A DNA stretch of 64,000 bases from NCBI RefSeq assembly GCF_052115445.1, contig NZ_JBFRGR010000006.1, forward strand, positions 271,133-335,132, in the 5' to 3' direction. Numbering within the stretch: position 1 is the first letter of the stretch; each line of letters starts with the position of its first letter. Of the stretch, positions 34,873 through 43,922 are shown piece by piece. A program made the position numbers and the translations under genes. The DNA is from Paenibacillus_E sp052115445 (GTDB lineage: Bacteria; Bacillota; Bacilli; Paenibacillales; NBRC-103111). The notes under the pieces were generated by a model. That model was not told where the DNA came from. It was given only the letters and a program-made list of their open reading frames with translations, and did not search any database.

Positions 34873-35550
34873 CTATTTGAAATACGTAGGGAACTTCTCT
34901 TTTAATAATGCTTGATCAGCAATGCCAACTTGAAGATGCGCGCGTATCAATTTTTCTGCCTTATCTGGCTGCTGCTCTTGGATGGCATCCACAATCTGCC
35001 CATGTTGCGCATAGAGCTCATCCCAATGATGATCAGTCGCTAAGCGAAGCATACGGGTGCGGTTCAAATGCACATTAATTTGCCCAATGACTGCCCAGGT
35101 GTTCATTTTCTTGCAGCCTTCGAAGATCGTCCGATGAAACTCCTCATCAAGCTCAAACATTTTCTTGAAGTCTTGTTCATCCATACACACTTTCTGCGAG
35201 GCTAAATTCATTTGAAGCAAGCGTAGGGACTCTTCCGGAAAAGAGAGACAGGCCAAGCGAATAACGGCGCTTTCTAGATGTTCGCGAATGAAGCGAGCTT
35301 CATCCACCAGCTCCAGATCAATACGAGAGACTACCGTACCGCGTTGTGGATAAATATCCAGCAAGCCTTCCTGTGCTAATTGGACGAAGCTTTCCCGAAC
35401 AGGTGTCCGACTCACGTTGAAGCTTACCGACATTTCTTTCTCCGAAATGGTTGCACCTGGAAGCAGGGCAAGACTCAGAATTTGAGCCTTTAGCGTGTGG
35501 TAAACGGCATCACGTGTCGAACTAATCAGTGGTTTTTTGAAATAATCCAT
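34873..35550 (-). CDS. GntR/FCD-family regulator of the hexuronate operon
   Basis: The ATG at 35550 follows AAAGGAGAT; longer in-frame extensions run through the operator and are unlikely. The 225-residue protein has an N-terminal winged helix (about 12-75; SEKEMSVSFNVSRTPVRES) and a C-terminal all-helical FCD effector domain (about 85-220; DEEFHRTIFEG). FCD-type GntR proteins of uxu loci respond to uronate intermediates. A 26-bp perfect palindrome 35 bp upstream of the start is its likely operator. It heads the gntR-uxuA-SDR unit. Confidence 0.88.
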   Translation of the reverse strand: MDYFKKPLISSTRDAVYHTLKAQILSLALLPGATISEKEMSVSFNVSRTPVRESFVQLAQEGLLDIYPQRGTVVSRIDLELVDEARFIREHLESAVIRLACLSFPEESLRLLQMNLASQKVCMDEQDFKKMFELDEEFHRTIFEGCKKMNTWAVIGQINVHLNRTRMLRLATDHHWDELYAQHGQIVDAIQEQQPDKAEKLIRAHLQVGIADQALLKEKFPTYFK

Positions 35551-35584
35551 AGGGATCTCCTTTGCAAAATGAAGCTTAAAACTT

Positions 35585-35610
35585 ATACTACCATACTTGT
35601 ATGGTAGTAT
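35585..35610. promoter_or_regulatory. 26-bp perfect palindrome, GntR operator candidate
   Basis: ATACTACCATAC-TT-GTATGGTAGTAT. On the minus strand it overlaps a possible promoter (TTCCAT, 18 bp, TAGTAT), suggesting repression and autoregulation. Confidence 0.7.
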
Positions 35611-35674
35611 GGAAGCGGAGAATTGATTAATGAATCTTCGTAGATTCGGAACGCCGCCTACCGTTTTGAACAAA

Positions 35675-35738
35675 ATAAAAACACCGCATGCAGCTCGTGC
35701 TTTCCTCACTAGGAGTAACACGAATCACATGCGGTGTA
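35675..35738 (-). terminator. Terminator of the parB-like gene
   Basis: On the minus strand ACACCGCATG and CATGCGGTGT enclose an inner CGTG/CACG stem; TTTTTATTTT follows. Confidence 0.85.
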
Positions 35739-35746
35739 GGTTAATT

Positions 35747-36829
35747 TTAACGAGAGACAGCGAAGCTTTGTACCGTTCTCCAAGCTTCTAATTGCTTCTC
35801 TAATTGTTTCACTAACGTCGAGACGTCTTGGGAGAATTGCTCTCTTTGTTGCTCATTCATCCCAATCTGTTCCTGCTGCAGCTCGCTAGAAGTAGGTGGA
35901 GTGGGAATCGTTTGAAGCAATTGCTGTAGTCTAGCTTGTAACAGCGATCCAGCAGCAACAGGTACATCAGCTTGCGATATAGCAGGATTAGCTTCTACTG
36001 GCAGCCCCACGTTGTTATCATCAATCCCCTGCGCAGCAGGTACGGCAACTTCTTGAACCTCAACTTTGATCTTCTCTGCTTTCGCAGGTGCCTTGGCAGC
36101 GATCGGCTTCGCTCGTTCAGCCCGATTGTTCTGGAAGGTAGACCAGGTTTCGATTAGTTCAGGCCCTGATTTATAGAGCAACTGCCCCTTGATTCGGTCA
36201 GAGATGTCTTTATCCTTAAACATCTTGGCAATTTTCTTCACATCACTGACTGGCATTTCATCACGTGCCATGATCAGGGCTAAGGGATCACGATGCTCCA
36301 ATGGGAGATCCTTCAACGGCAGCAATTGATCTTCCGTAAGCTTATCTTTGCGAATCTCCGTGCCGCCTACGATGAGCTTCTTTACGGAATTCCCAAACTT
36401 AAGCAGTTCACACTTGTTTTTGATATACGTTTCAGGTTTGCCAAGCTTACCAGAAAGATATTTAATAGATGAGCTGAATTTCGCATCATGCATGAGCTTA
36501 TNGAAAGCTTCGGCTTCCTCAATGGGAGAGAAGCCTTCCCGTGTTAGATTTTCAGCAATCTGCTCCAAATAGATTTCCATCTCATCCGTTACCGTGGACA
36601 CGATACATGAAATGGTTGGAAGCCCGAGCATTTTGGTAGCTTTATATCTGCGATTGCCATAAATGATCTTATATCGGTTGTTGGCGGTTGTACGCACTTT
36701 GATCGGAGAGAGTAAGCCAATTTCCCCAATACTTTTCATTAATTCTTGCAGTGCTTCTTCATCGAACTGGTAGCGGGGCTGGTCCGTGTCCTCATCAATG
36801 AGATGCATAGAAATGTTATGTATGTCCAT
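35747..36829 (-). CDS. ParB/Spo0J-family protein, orphan
   Basis: The start was set at ATG 36829, which has GGAG 8 bases upstream; an ATG at 36856 has none. The 360-residue protein has the ParB N-domain with the CTP-binding motif GNRRYKA (about 60-66) and ENLTREGFSPIEEAEAF (box II), then a helix-turn-helix-like middle (KYLSGKLGKPETYIKNK). A low-complexity Ala/Val/Lys/Pro linker and a Gln-rich C-terminus follow. No parA partner is adjacent, and this does not look like the origin region. It may be a specialised nucleoid or plasmid-derived ParB. An N is in box II (36502). Confidence 0.85.
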   Translation of the reverse strand: MDIHNISMHLIDEDTDQPRYQFDEEALQELMKSIGEIGLLSPIKVRTTANNRYKIIYGNRRYKATKMLGLPTISCIVSTVTDEMEIYLEQIAENLTREGFSPIEEAEAFXKLMHDAKFSSSIKYLSGKLGKPETYIKNKCELLKFGNSVKKLIVGGTEIRKDKLTEDQLLPLKDLPLEHRDPLALIMARDEMPVSDVKKIAKMFKDKDISDRIKGQLLYKSGPELIETWSTFQNNRAERAKPIAAKAPAKAEKIKVEVQEVAVPAAQGIDDNNVGLPVEANPAISQADVPVAAGSLLQARLQQLLQTIPTPPTSSELQQEQIGMNEQQREQFSQDVSTLVKQLEKQLEAWRTVQSFAVSR

Positions 36830-37147
36830 CTTCATGTCTCCATTCGTCAGGGTCATCTAGTCTAATTATATATCAAGGAAGGAAGTGTGGGAACGTCAAT
36901 TCGCTAGAAAGGATTTGGTAGGGGGATTATGGACCATGCGTTATGGCATAGTGCTATTTACACGAGTAGTCTTTATGGCGAGACTTAAGTCCCAGAAAGA
37001 CCAGGCGTTACCACGAAGTGCATAACTCATGTATAAACAAGCCCGGAGGCAAATAAATGTATTGCCAGTAAGGGAGAAGAGATGAAATAATAGTGAAAGT
37101 TGTCGAATTATGTTCCTGCTTCAAGTCAAATTTGGGAGGAAAGACCT
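36830..37147. other. Gene-free region between parB-like and GGDEF-EAL genes
   Basis: It should hold the divergent promoters of both genes. GTCTTT (36969) and AAAGAC (36996) flank the palindrome GACTTAAGTC, and GGCAA..TTGCC occurs near 37050. This may be leader structure, but no known riboswitch class fits. Confidence 0.3.
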
Positions 37148-39462
37148 ATGAACAGAATGCAGTACTTCTTCTTATCCCTCATCTTTGTCCTTCTGTTTAC
37201 CTCAACTGAATCGGTGCTCACTACCTATAAAAAATCGCTTCTGAATGAACTGCAAAGTACGGAGGCTGCCCAATTATCTGCCAAGCTGTTGCCTTACAGT
37301 CTGTCATTAATCGTAATTTTAATTTGATGCTAAGTTTAGAGGCCTTTGTCAGCGCCGGCTATTTGAAAGACAAAAGTGATCAAGAGATTCATGCGTATAT
37401 TGAAGCGTTATATGCAGGTTCACAAGCGTCTGCCTTTAATGTTGTCATAGCACCACATGGGGTTATGAAGTTCGTTTATCCTTTGAAAGGGAATGAGGAT
37501 ATTATGGATTGGGATCTCCTGAAGGATCCTCGAGAGAATGTTCAGACGCAAGTCAATCAATCTCTGCAAACGAAAAAAATGACGACCGACGGTCCTTTTA
37601 TGCTGCTTCAAGGTGTGCAAGGTTTGGTAGCTCGTAAAGCACTTTTTCAAGATGGCGTTTTCTGGGGCTTCGTCTCCGTTGCCATTAACATGGACAAGTT
37701 GCTTATTGAAGCAGGGATTGAAGACGATGCTGATGAAGGGCTGAGGATGGCCATTCGAAGTCCAGGCATGACAGCATTTTATGGGGGAAATACAACGTTC
37801 TTGCAGTCCCCATTGATCTCTGTGATCGATCTTCAGGATACGAAATGGGAACTAGCAGCTACCCCTCCCGTTAGCGCGGTAAAAACGATCAATATTCAAA
37901 TGCTCATCATCCGCTTTTCCATACTTCTCGTTTTATTTCTAGGCTTATTCTTCATTATCTATATCATTCGACAACGTGATCGGCTCAGTGAAGCTGTGAA
38001 CGAAAGGACACAGGAGCTGCAGATCGCGAATGAAGATTTGACAGCGGCCAATGAAGAGTTGATTGCGGGTCAGCAGGAACTACAGGAGTCTACGAAGCGG
38101 ATGCAGGAATCGGAGCAAATGTTGTCCTATATGGCCTACCACGATGTACTGACAGGCATACATAACCGTGCTCATTTTCAGATGATGTTGAAAGAACAAA
38201 TTACTTACAATCAGGTGAGGGGGACCTCACTCGTCGTCCTTTTCTTTGATCTTGATAATTTTAAAATGGTCAACGATTCACATGGGCATCATATGGGGGA
38301 CTATATGCTGCAAAAGGTTGTTCAACGCATCCAGCAATCTCATTTGGTTTTCCATACTTTTGCTAGATTTGGTGGAGATGAATTTGCGATTTTATTGGAG
38401 AATTGCTCTAGCCAGCAGGAAATTCAAGCTTTCTGCGAACAACTTATTGCTGTCTTGAAACCGCCTTGTATATTGGCGAATCGTTCTTTCTTTATAAATG
38501 CGAGTATTGGCATTGTACAGTATCCATATGGCGGTGAAACGTGGGAAGCGCTGCTGAAAAATGCGGATATTGCGATGTATATGGCTAAAAAAGAAAGTGG
38601 CAGCTCCTATAGCTTCTTCAATCAACACATGGAGATGTTGTCCATTTCTAAGTTGGAAATGGAGAATCATCTCCGTCAATCATTGGATCGAAATGAGCTT
38701 GAGATTGTATATCAACCCCAGGTGGATTGCATGAAGGGGGCAATTACAGGCGTTGAAGCACTTTTACGTTGGAATCATACGACGAAAGGCTACATTTCGC
38801 CGTCCGATTTTATTCCAGTAGCGGAGGAAATAGGACTTATTGATGTAATTGGTGAATGGGTGCTCCGCGGCGCGTGTAGTCAGATGAAAGCTTGGCATCG
38901 TCAAACGGATGAACCGCTGATGATCTCCGTTAATATTTCAGTCAAACAACTGCATGATGAACGCTTTGTGGATAAGGTTATTGCGATTCTAGAAGAAACC
39001 GGGCTGGAAGCACGATACTTGGAGATGGAAATCACGGAAAATGTAGCGATGCAGGACGAACAGATGGGCGTTTTGAATAGACTTCGCCAATTAGGAATCT
39101 CTATCTCCGTGGATGATTTCGGTACGCATTATTCATCCTTAAGCTATCTGAAAAGGTTTCCGGTCACGAAGATTAAACTGGACCAGTCCTTTGTTCGTGG
39201 TGTTCAAACCGATGACAAGGATCGCGCTATGATCAAAGCGATCATTTCTGTAGCGAAAGCTTTTGGGCTGCAAATGATTGCAGAGGGAGTAGAGACGGAA
39301 GAACAGGCGGACTTCTTGGTGGCGAATGGCTGCCATCACATCCAAGGCTATTATTTCTATAAGCCGATGAAACCCGCACAGTTGCAAGCGATTCTGAATG
39401 ATCAACTCCATGATAAATTGGCATTCTTAGGAGCAAATTCTGTTCATAAATATGATATATAA
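37148..39462 (+). pseudogene. GGDEF-EAL cyclic-di-GMP protein, frame-split
   Basis: A first frame starts at ATG 37148 (GGGAGGAAAGACCT before it), encodes one membrane helix, and stops at 37327. A second frame runs from 37324 (TTG) to 39462, 712 residues. The homologous continuation (VINRNFNLMLSLEAFVSAGY) reads in the second frame from about 37308, so one base is gained or lost there. The join gives about 770 residues: TM, extracellular CHASE-like sensor, TM, coiled coil, GGDEF with intact GGDEF motif (ARFGGDEFAIL), and EAL with EALLRW, DDFGTHYSS and EGVETEEQ. Both synthesis and breakdown of c-di-GMP look possible. A sequencing error or a true frameshift. Confidence 0.8.
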
Positions 39463-39467
39463 ATACC

Positions 39468-39501
39468 AAAGAGGTGCCCCTTCACTAGGGCACCTCTTTA
39501 G
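39468..39501. terminator. Bidirectional terminator
   Basis: AAAGAGGTGCCC pairs with GGGCACCTCTTT across CTTCACTA. It serves the GGDEF-EAL gene and the convergent PHP gene. Confidence 0.85.
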
Positions 39502-39522
39502 TATGGAATAAGAAAAAGTCCG

Positions 39523-40329
39523 CTACAGCGCGACAATTTGCTTCTGTTTATTTTCGAAATAGACCCAATGCTGGAAGCCAATTTCCTTCAAAGTTTTCTG
39601 AACTTCTTCCCAATCGTCAGCAACGCGGCTAGGGACGTGGGCGTCAGAACCGAAAGTAACCTCGACGCCATAATGCAGCGCACGCTCTAGAATCTCATGC
39701 GAGGGGTACCAGCCGCCAACATCTTTCGTTTTGCCTGACGTATTAATTTCAATCGCAACGCCGGATTCTCCGATGATTTTCAAAGTCTCATCGACCTTTG
39801 GTGTCGCGATATCGGAAAAGGCAGGGTAGAACCCTTTCATCGCATCGATATGTCCTAGAATTTGGAACATTCCGGATTGAGCGGATTCAGCAATCAGACG
39901 ATAATACTCTTCCTTGTGCTGAACTTTCTCAGCGTCATTCAACTTCTTCCATCGGTTACGATTGAAGATACTCACACCTCCGGATAGATGGACGGAGCCA
40001 ATGATGTAATCGAACGGATACTTTGCGTATTCTTGCTTATAAATCTCCACGTGCTCTGGGAAATAATCAGATTCCACACCTAAGAGTACATTGATTTTAC
40101 CTGCATACGCTTGTTTGAGTTGAAGTACTTCCTCAATATAGCGGGGAAATTCGCTTTTTGCCATGGCGATGGCAGGTTGTGCACGATCTTCCGAGCTTCC
40201 AAAGTAGGGGGAGTGATCGGAGATGCCAATTACTTGAAGGCCAGCTGCAATGGCTGCTTCAATATAGTCACGTATGGTATCTTGCGCATGTCCGCATCGC
40301 TCATGATGCGTATGTAAGTCGAATTTCAC
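39523..40329 (-). CDS. Histidinol-phosphatase, PHP family (HisJ/HisK type)
   Basis: A 268-residue PHP-domain metal phosphatase. The signatures are all there: DLHTHHERCGHA, ISDHSPY, GVESDYFPEH, IGSVH, LGHIDAMKG, EINTSG and FGSDAH. They form the trinuclear metal site. Its length and motifs match HisJ-type histidinol-phosphatases, which dephosphorylate L-histidinol phosphate. The start is GTG 40329 after GGAGG. It lies 11 bp behind a LysR-type gene, in one operon and away from other his genes. Confidence 0.87.
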   Translation of the reverse strand: MKFDLHTHHERCGHAQDTIRDYIEAAIAAGLQVIGISDHSPYFGSSEDRAQPAIAMAKSEFPRYIEEVLQLKQAYAGKINVLLGVESDYFPEHVEIYKQEYAKYPFDYIIGSVHLSGGVSIFNRNRWKKLNDAEKVQHKEEYYRLIAESAQSGMFQILGHIDAMKGFYPAFSDIATPKVDETLKIIGESGVAIEINTSGKTKDVGGWYPSHEILERALHYGVEVTFGSDAHVPSRVADDWEEVQKTLKEIGFQHWVYFENKQKQIVAL

Positions 40330-40340
40330 TGAAAGGCCTC

Positions 40341-41243
40341 CTATTCAGAACCGATAAATTGCGTTTCCGGCATTCCTTTGAGATCGCGAAGAAATTGTTG
40401 CATGGCAGAATTCAAGTATCTTCCTGACTTATATACTACGCCTACCGGATGAGTAATATCCAGTTCGTTCACTTTTACCATCTTCAATGAGCCATGTCGC
40501 AGTTCATCCGCAACAGACATTTTGGAAATGATCGCAACACCTAGATTTAACTCGACCATGCGCTTCACTTCCTCACTGCTAGACAACTCCATGACAATAT
40601 GAGGCGAGACATCATAGGATTTGAAGATTTGATCGACGAAACGTCGACCCGCAGTTTCTGGGGAAAGCATAATAAACGGAATATTTCTAAGTTTCTCGAT
40701 AGATAAATGCGTGAAACGACTAAGAGGATGATGCGTGGAGACGATGAGTTCAAAATTATCATAGTAAAGCACGGAAGTCTCTAAAGCTGGATTCTTCTCA
40801 AACAAATACGTGATCCCAATATCGATATGACCGTTTTCCACGGATGTCATGATCTGAGAAGAGGTCATGGAATGAATGGTCGTTTTAATCAGCGGGAATT
40901 GATCCTGGAAATAGGAAAGGACCCTCGGCAAGATCTGCATGGCAATGGAAGTCGTTGTGCCAATATGGATATGACCTTGAGGGGTTTGACTCAGATCGGA
41001 AAGACGCTGTTTCAGGTCACTCGTGATCCGTAATATTTTTTCCGCATGTTCCAAGAAAAGCTTTCCACTATCTGTTAAAGTAACAGGCTGATTACGATCA
41101 ATGAGAATCGTACCGAATTCATCCTCAAGACTTTTTATTTGCGCGGAAACGGCAGGTTGGGTCAAGTTTAGAATTTCACCAGCTTTACGAAAGCTCATCG
41201 TCTTAGAAATCGTGAGCAGGGTTTCTAACTGGTTCATATTCAT
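40341..41243 (-). CDS. LysR-type transcriptional regulator
   Basis: This 300-residue protein has an N-terminal LysR winged helix (FRKAGEILNLTQPAVSAQIKSLE, about residues 18-40; cited in part as LTQPAVSAQIKSLE). The substrate-binding effector domain follows (about 90-295; HIHIGTTTSIAMQILP). AGGAGGTAATCTG precedes ATG 41243. It is of the CysL/CbbR-like branch by appearance. Cotranscribed with the histidinol-phosphatase; divergent from a DHA2 exporter, which it might control. Confidence 0.88.
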   Translation of the reverse strand: MNMNQLETLLTISKTMSFRKAGEILNLTQPAVSAQIKSLEDEFGTILIDRNQPVTLTDSGKLFLEHAEKILRITSDLKQRLSDLSQTPQGHIHIGTTTSIAMQILPRVLSYFQDQFPLIKTTIHSMTSSQIMTSVENGHIDIGITYLFEKNPALETSVLYYDNFELIVSTHHPLSRFTHLSIEKLRNIPFIMLSPETAGRRFVDQIFKSYDVSPHIVMELSSSEEVKRMVELNLGVAIISKMSVADELRHGSLKMVKVNELDITHPVGVVYKSGRYLNSAMQQFLRDLKGMPETQFIGSE

Positions 41244-41510
41244 CAGATTACCTCCTGCAAGTTAGATGTAAGATCAAAGGTACAAATAAAATTTATCGAA
41301 ATTGTAAAGGACATAAAAACCTTTTCTTACTTTATTATATGATAGGAAGTGCTAACTAGGCAACAAGGCGGGATAATTGCGGGTCTCTGAGCGTAAGCTA
41401 CTGATGAATAGAAGCGAAGCGTATAACTGAAAATTATCTTTGCAAAATACTCAAATTTGAATATAATAATTTATGTAATTTAAAACATATCGATTAAGGA
41501 GACTCCACGT

Positions 41511-43037
41511 ATGTCTTTATCTCGTAAATCAAATCCGACCGTGACGGTTGTAGCTTTGATGCTTGGGCTCTTGCTGGCTTCTCTAGATCAGACGATTGTA
41601 TCGACTGCGATGCCAACGATTGTATCTAAGCTGGGCGGATTTAGCCAATTTGTTTGGGTATTCTCGGCCTATCTGATTGCCAATGTGGCGGCAATGCCCA
41701 TCTTCGGTAAACTTTCGGATATGTATGGGCGTAAATTATTTTTCATTATTGGGATCGTCGTCTTTATGATCGGATCCGCGTTATGTGGAACAGCATCGTC
41801 GATGACACAGCTGATCATCTACCGTGCGATCCAAGGTATTGGCGGCGGTGCGTTGATGCCGATTACCTTTGCTATTATTTTTGACATTTTTCCTCCTGAG
41901 AAAAGGGGTAAAATGCAGGGCTTATTCGGCGCAGTTTTCGGTTTATCCAGTGTGCTTGGTCCTATTATTGGGGCTTACTTCACAGATCATGTGACGTGGG
42001 AATGGATTTTCTTCATCAATTTACCTCTAGGTATTATTTCTCTGATTATGATTATTTTCTCTTATCACGAGTCCGTGGAACATAGTAAGGCTAAGATTGA
42101 TTGGGGCGGTACAGTTGTATTAACGGCAGCTATCGTTTCGCTCATGTTCGCATTGGAATTTGGCGGGAAAGAGTATGCTTGGGGTTCGATGCAGATTATT
42201 GGTTTATTTGCAGGGTTCGTTGTGCTGTTAGCAGGGTTTATTTTTATCGAGAAAAACGCTGCAGAGCCCATTGTACCGCTAGATTTGTTCAAAAATCGGT
42301 TATTTACTTCCAGCATGGGAGTAAGCTTTGCTTATGGAGCGGTTCTCATTTCGGCAGGGACATACATTCCTTTGTTTATCCAAGGCGTATTCGAAGGTTC
42401 TGCGACATCAGCTGGTTCGACTTTAACTCCTATGATGTTAGGTGTTGTTGTAAGTAGTGCATTAGGTGGTCGCTTCATCGGTAAATTCTCCTATCGGAAT
42501 GTGCTTCTTGTATCCGTCGCTCTTCTTCTGTTGGCGACATCGCTACTTGGTGGCATTTCCATTGATTCTGAGAGATGGGTTATCACAACCTACATGATTA
42601 TTCTCGGACTAGGTATTGGCGCATGTTTCCCAATCACGTCGATGTCTGCACTTCATAAAGTTGATTTCCGCCGCAGGGGGACGGTAACATCCTTGGTTGC
42701 TTTCTTCCGTTCTGTTGGTTNTGCCATTGGGGTAGCGATATTCGGGAGCATTCAAGTCAATGCTTTAAAAGACAACATTACCAAATCGTTGAATGACCCA
42801 GCTATGGCTGAGAAATTCCATGACGCGCGGATGTTGCTTCAACCCGAAGTGCGAGCGAATATCCCCAAAGAGGTATTGCATAAGCTTCTAACCGCATTAG
42901 CGGATTCGATTGCCGTAGTTTTCCAAACTACGATTGTTCTAGCTATACTAGGTCTCGCGTTCATTTTATTGATGGGAAATGCTAAACTAGAAGTTGGTAA
43001 AGCGCCTGTTAAAGGAGATGTACCAGTAGGACACTAG
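41511..43037 (+). CDS. MFS transporter, DHA2 family (EmrB/QacA-like drug exporter)
   Basis: A 508-residue, 14-helix exporter. The early motif LLASLDQTIVSTAMPTI (about residues 20-36) contains the D1 signature LDxTIVxxAxP, and GRKLFF and YRAIQGIGGGALMP follow. It exports drugs or toxic metabolites in exchange for protons. GGAGACTCCACGT precedes the ATG. A PadR-type repressor gene follows 13 bp later and probably controls this operon. An N lies at 42721. Confidence 0.9.
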   Translation: MSLSRKSNPTVTVVALMLGLLLASLDQTIVSTAMPTIVSKLGGFSQFVWVFSAYLIANVAAMPIFGKLSDMYGRKLFFIIGIVVFMIGSALCGTASSMTQLIIYRAIQGIGGGALMPITFAIIFDIFPPEKRGKMQGLFGAVFGLSSVLGPIIGAYFTDHVTWEWIFFINLPLGIISLIMIIFSYHESVEHSKAKIDWGGTVVLTAAIVSLMFALEFGGKEYAWGSMQIIGLFAGFVVLLAGFIFIEKNAAEPIVPLDLFKNRLFTSSMGVSFAYGAVLISAGTYIPLFIQGVFEGSATSAGSTLTPMMLGVVVSSALGGRFIGKFSYRNVLLVSVALLLLATSLLGGISIDSERWVITTYMIILGLGIGACFPITSMSALHKVDFRRRGTVTSLVAFFRSVGXAIGVAIFGSIQVNALKDNITKSLNDPAMAEKFHDARMLLQPEVRANIPKEVLHKLLTALADSIAVVFQTTIVLAILGLAFILLMGNAKLEVGKAPVKGDVPVGH

Positions 43038-43050
43038 GAGGTTAACACAA

Positions 43051-43629
43051 ATGTCGATGAAGCTGGTCATTCTCGGACTCTTAATGGAAGCCAATCGGCA
43101 TACCTATGAGATTCGTCAAACGATGAAAGAACGAGGCATGGCGAATTATATGAAGCTGCAGGACGGTTCACTCTATTATGCCATGGATCAACTTCATAAA
43201 GATGGTCATGTGGAAGCGCTAGAAGTCGTGCGGGATACGAATCGGCCCGAGAAAACCATATATCAAATCACGGAAGCGGGTAAGCAAAAATTTCAAGAAC
43301 TGTTGTCTCATCAATTGCATGAAGAGATCAAACATTATCATCCACTCTATGTGGCATTGCCTTTTACCGTTCATGGTGATCAATCTAAAATTGCAGATAT
43401 ACTTGAACATAAAATTTTGGAACAGAAAATGATCATGAATAAGATGAAAAGTTTGTACTACGAGCACTTAAACATCGTTCCACGCGTCGTCTTGCATATG
43501 ATGGTCGGCAGCTATAAACGTGCTTTCACTGAGTTGAAATGGCTAGAAGAGCTGCAACAGGATGCCCGAGACGGTAGATTGCAGGAACGAAATACGGAGC
43601 TCGATGTGGATTGGGATCGGATCGATTGA
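43051..43629 (+). CDS. PadR-family transcriptional regulator
   Basis: A 192-residue regulator. The N-terminal winged helix (LVILGLLMEANRHTYEI, about 4-20; DGSLYYAMDQLHKDGHVE) is typical of PadR. The C-terminal helical dimerisation domain is of the Vir type (HMMVGSYKRAFTELKWLEEL). AGGAGGTTAACACAA precedes the ATG. It sits in the operon of the DHA2 exporter, an arrangement common for self-regulated drug pumps. Confidence 0.88.
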   Translation: MSMKLVILGLLMEANRHTYEIRQTMKERGMANYMKLQDGSLYYAMDQLHKDGHVEALEVVRDTNRPEKTIYQITEAGKQKFQELLSHQLHEEIKHYHPLYVALPFTVHGDQSKIADILEHKILEQKMIMNKMKSLYYEHLNIVPRVVLHMMVGSYKRAFTELKWLEELQQDARDGRLQERNTELDVDWDRID

Positions 43630-43630
43630 T

Positions 43631-43676
43631 GGAAGCCGCGGCTGCCCTTGGATACAAGGATGGCTACGGCTTTTAT
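43631..43676 (+). terminator. Terminator after padR
   Basis: AGCCG and CGGCT frame an inner CCTTG-GATA-CAAGG stem, followed by TTTTAT. Confidence 0.65.
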
Positions 43677-43768
43677 ATCGTATTGTCACCTTTTCATCTG
43701 ACGTTGAAATAAGAAGGTTACATATTTTAGTCGCGACTATCATTTTTTCCACACTCGCGGAAAGACGA

Positions 43769-43787
43769 AATAATGATAATCNGTTAG
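43769..43787. promoter_or_regulatory. Fur-box-like sequence
   Basis: AATAATGATAATC at 43769-43781 matches the left two thirds of the 19-bp Fur consensus (12 contiguous bases). The right third matches poorly and includes an N (43782). It is 136 bp before the sugar-binding protein gene. Confidence 0.3.
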
Positions 43788-43922
43788 TAGCGGGTTTGGA
43801 TATAACAAATGCACTCTTCTACATAAAACGGATATTGTTGGATTGAACGTTGAGCATTGATCAAGTTATAGTCATTCTGTGGGTTCATAACACCGACAAG
43901 ATAATAGGGGAGTGGGATATTG

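Noticed and set aside
36857..37100. Possible c-di-GMP riboswitch before the GGDEF-EAL gene
   Set aside because: Local hairpins exist, but the conserved motifs of GEMM-I or class II aptamers are not seen.
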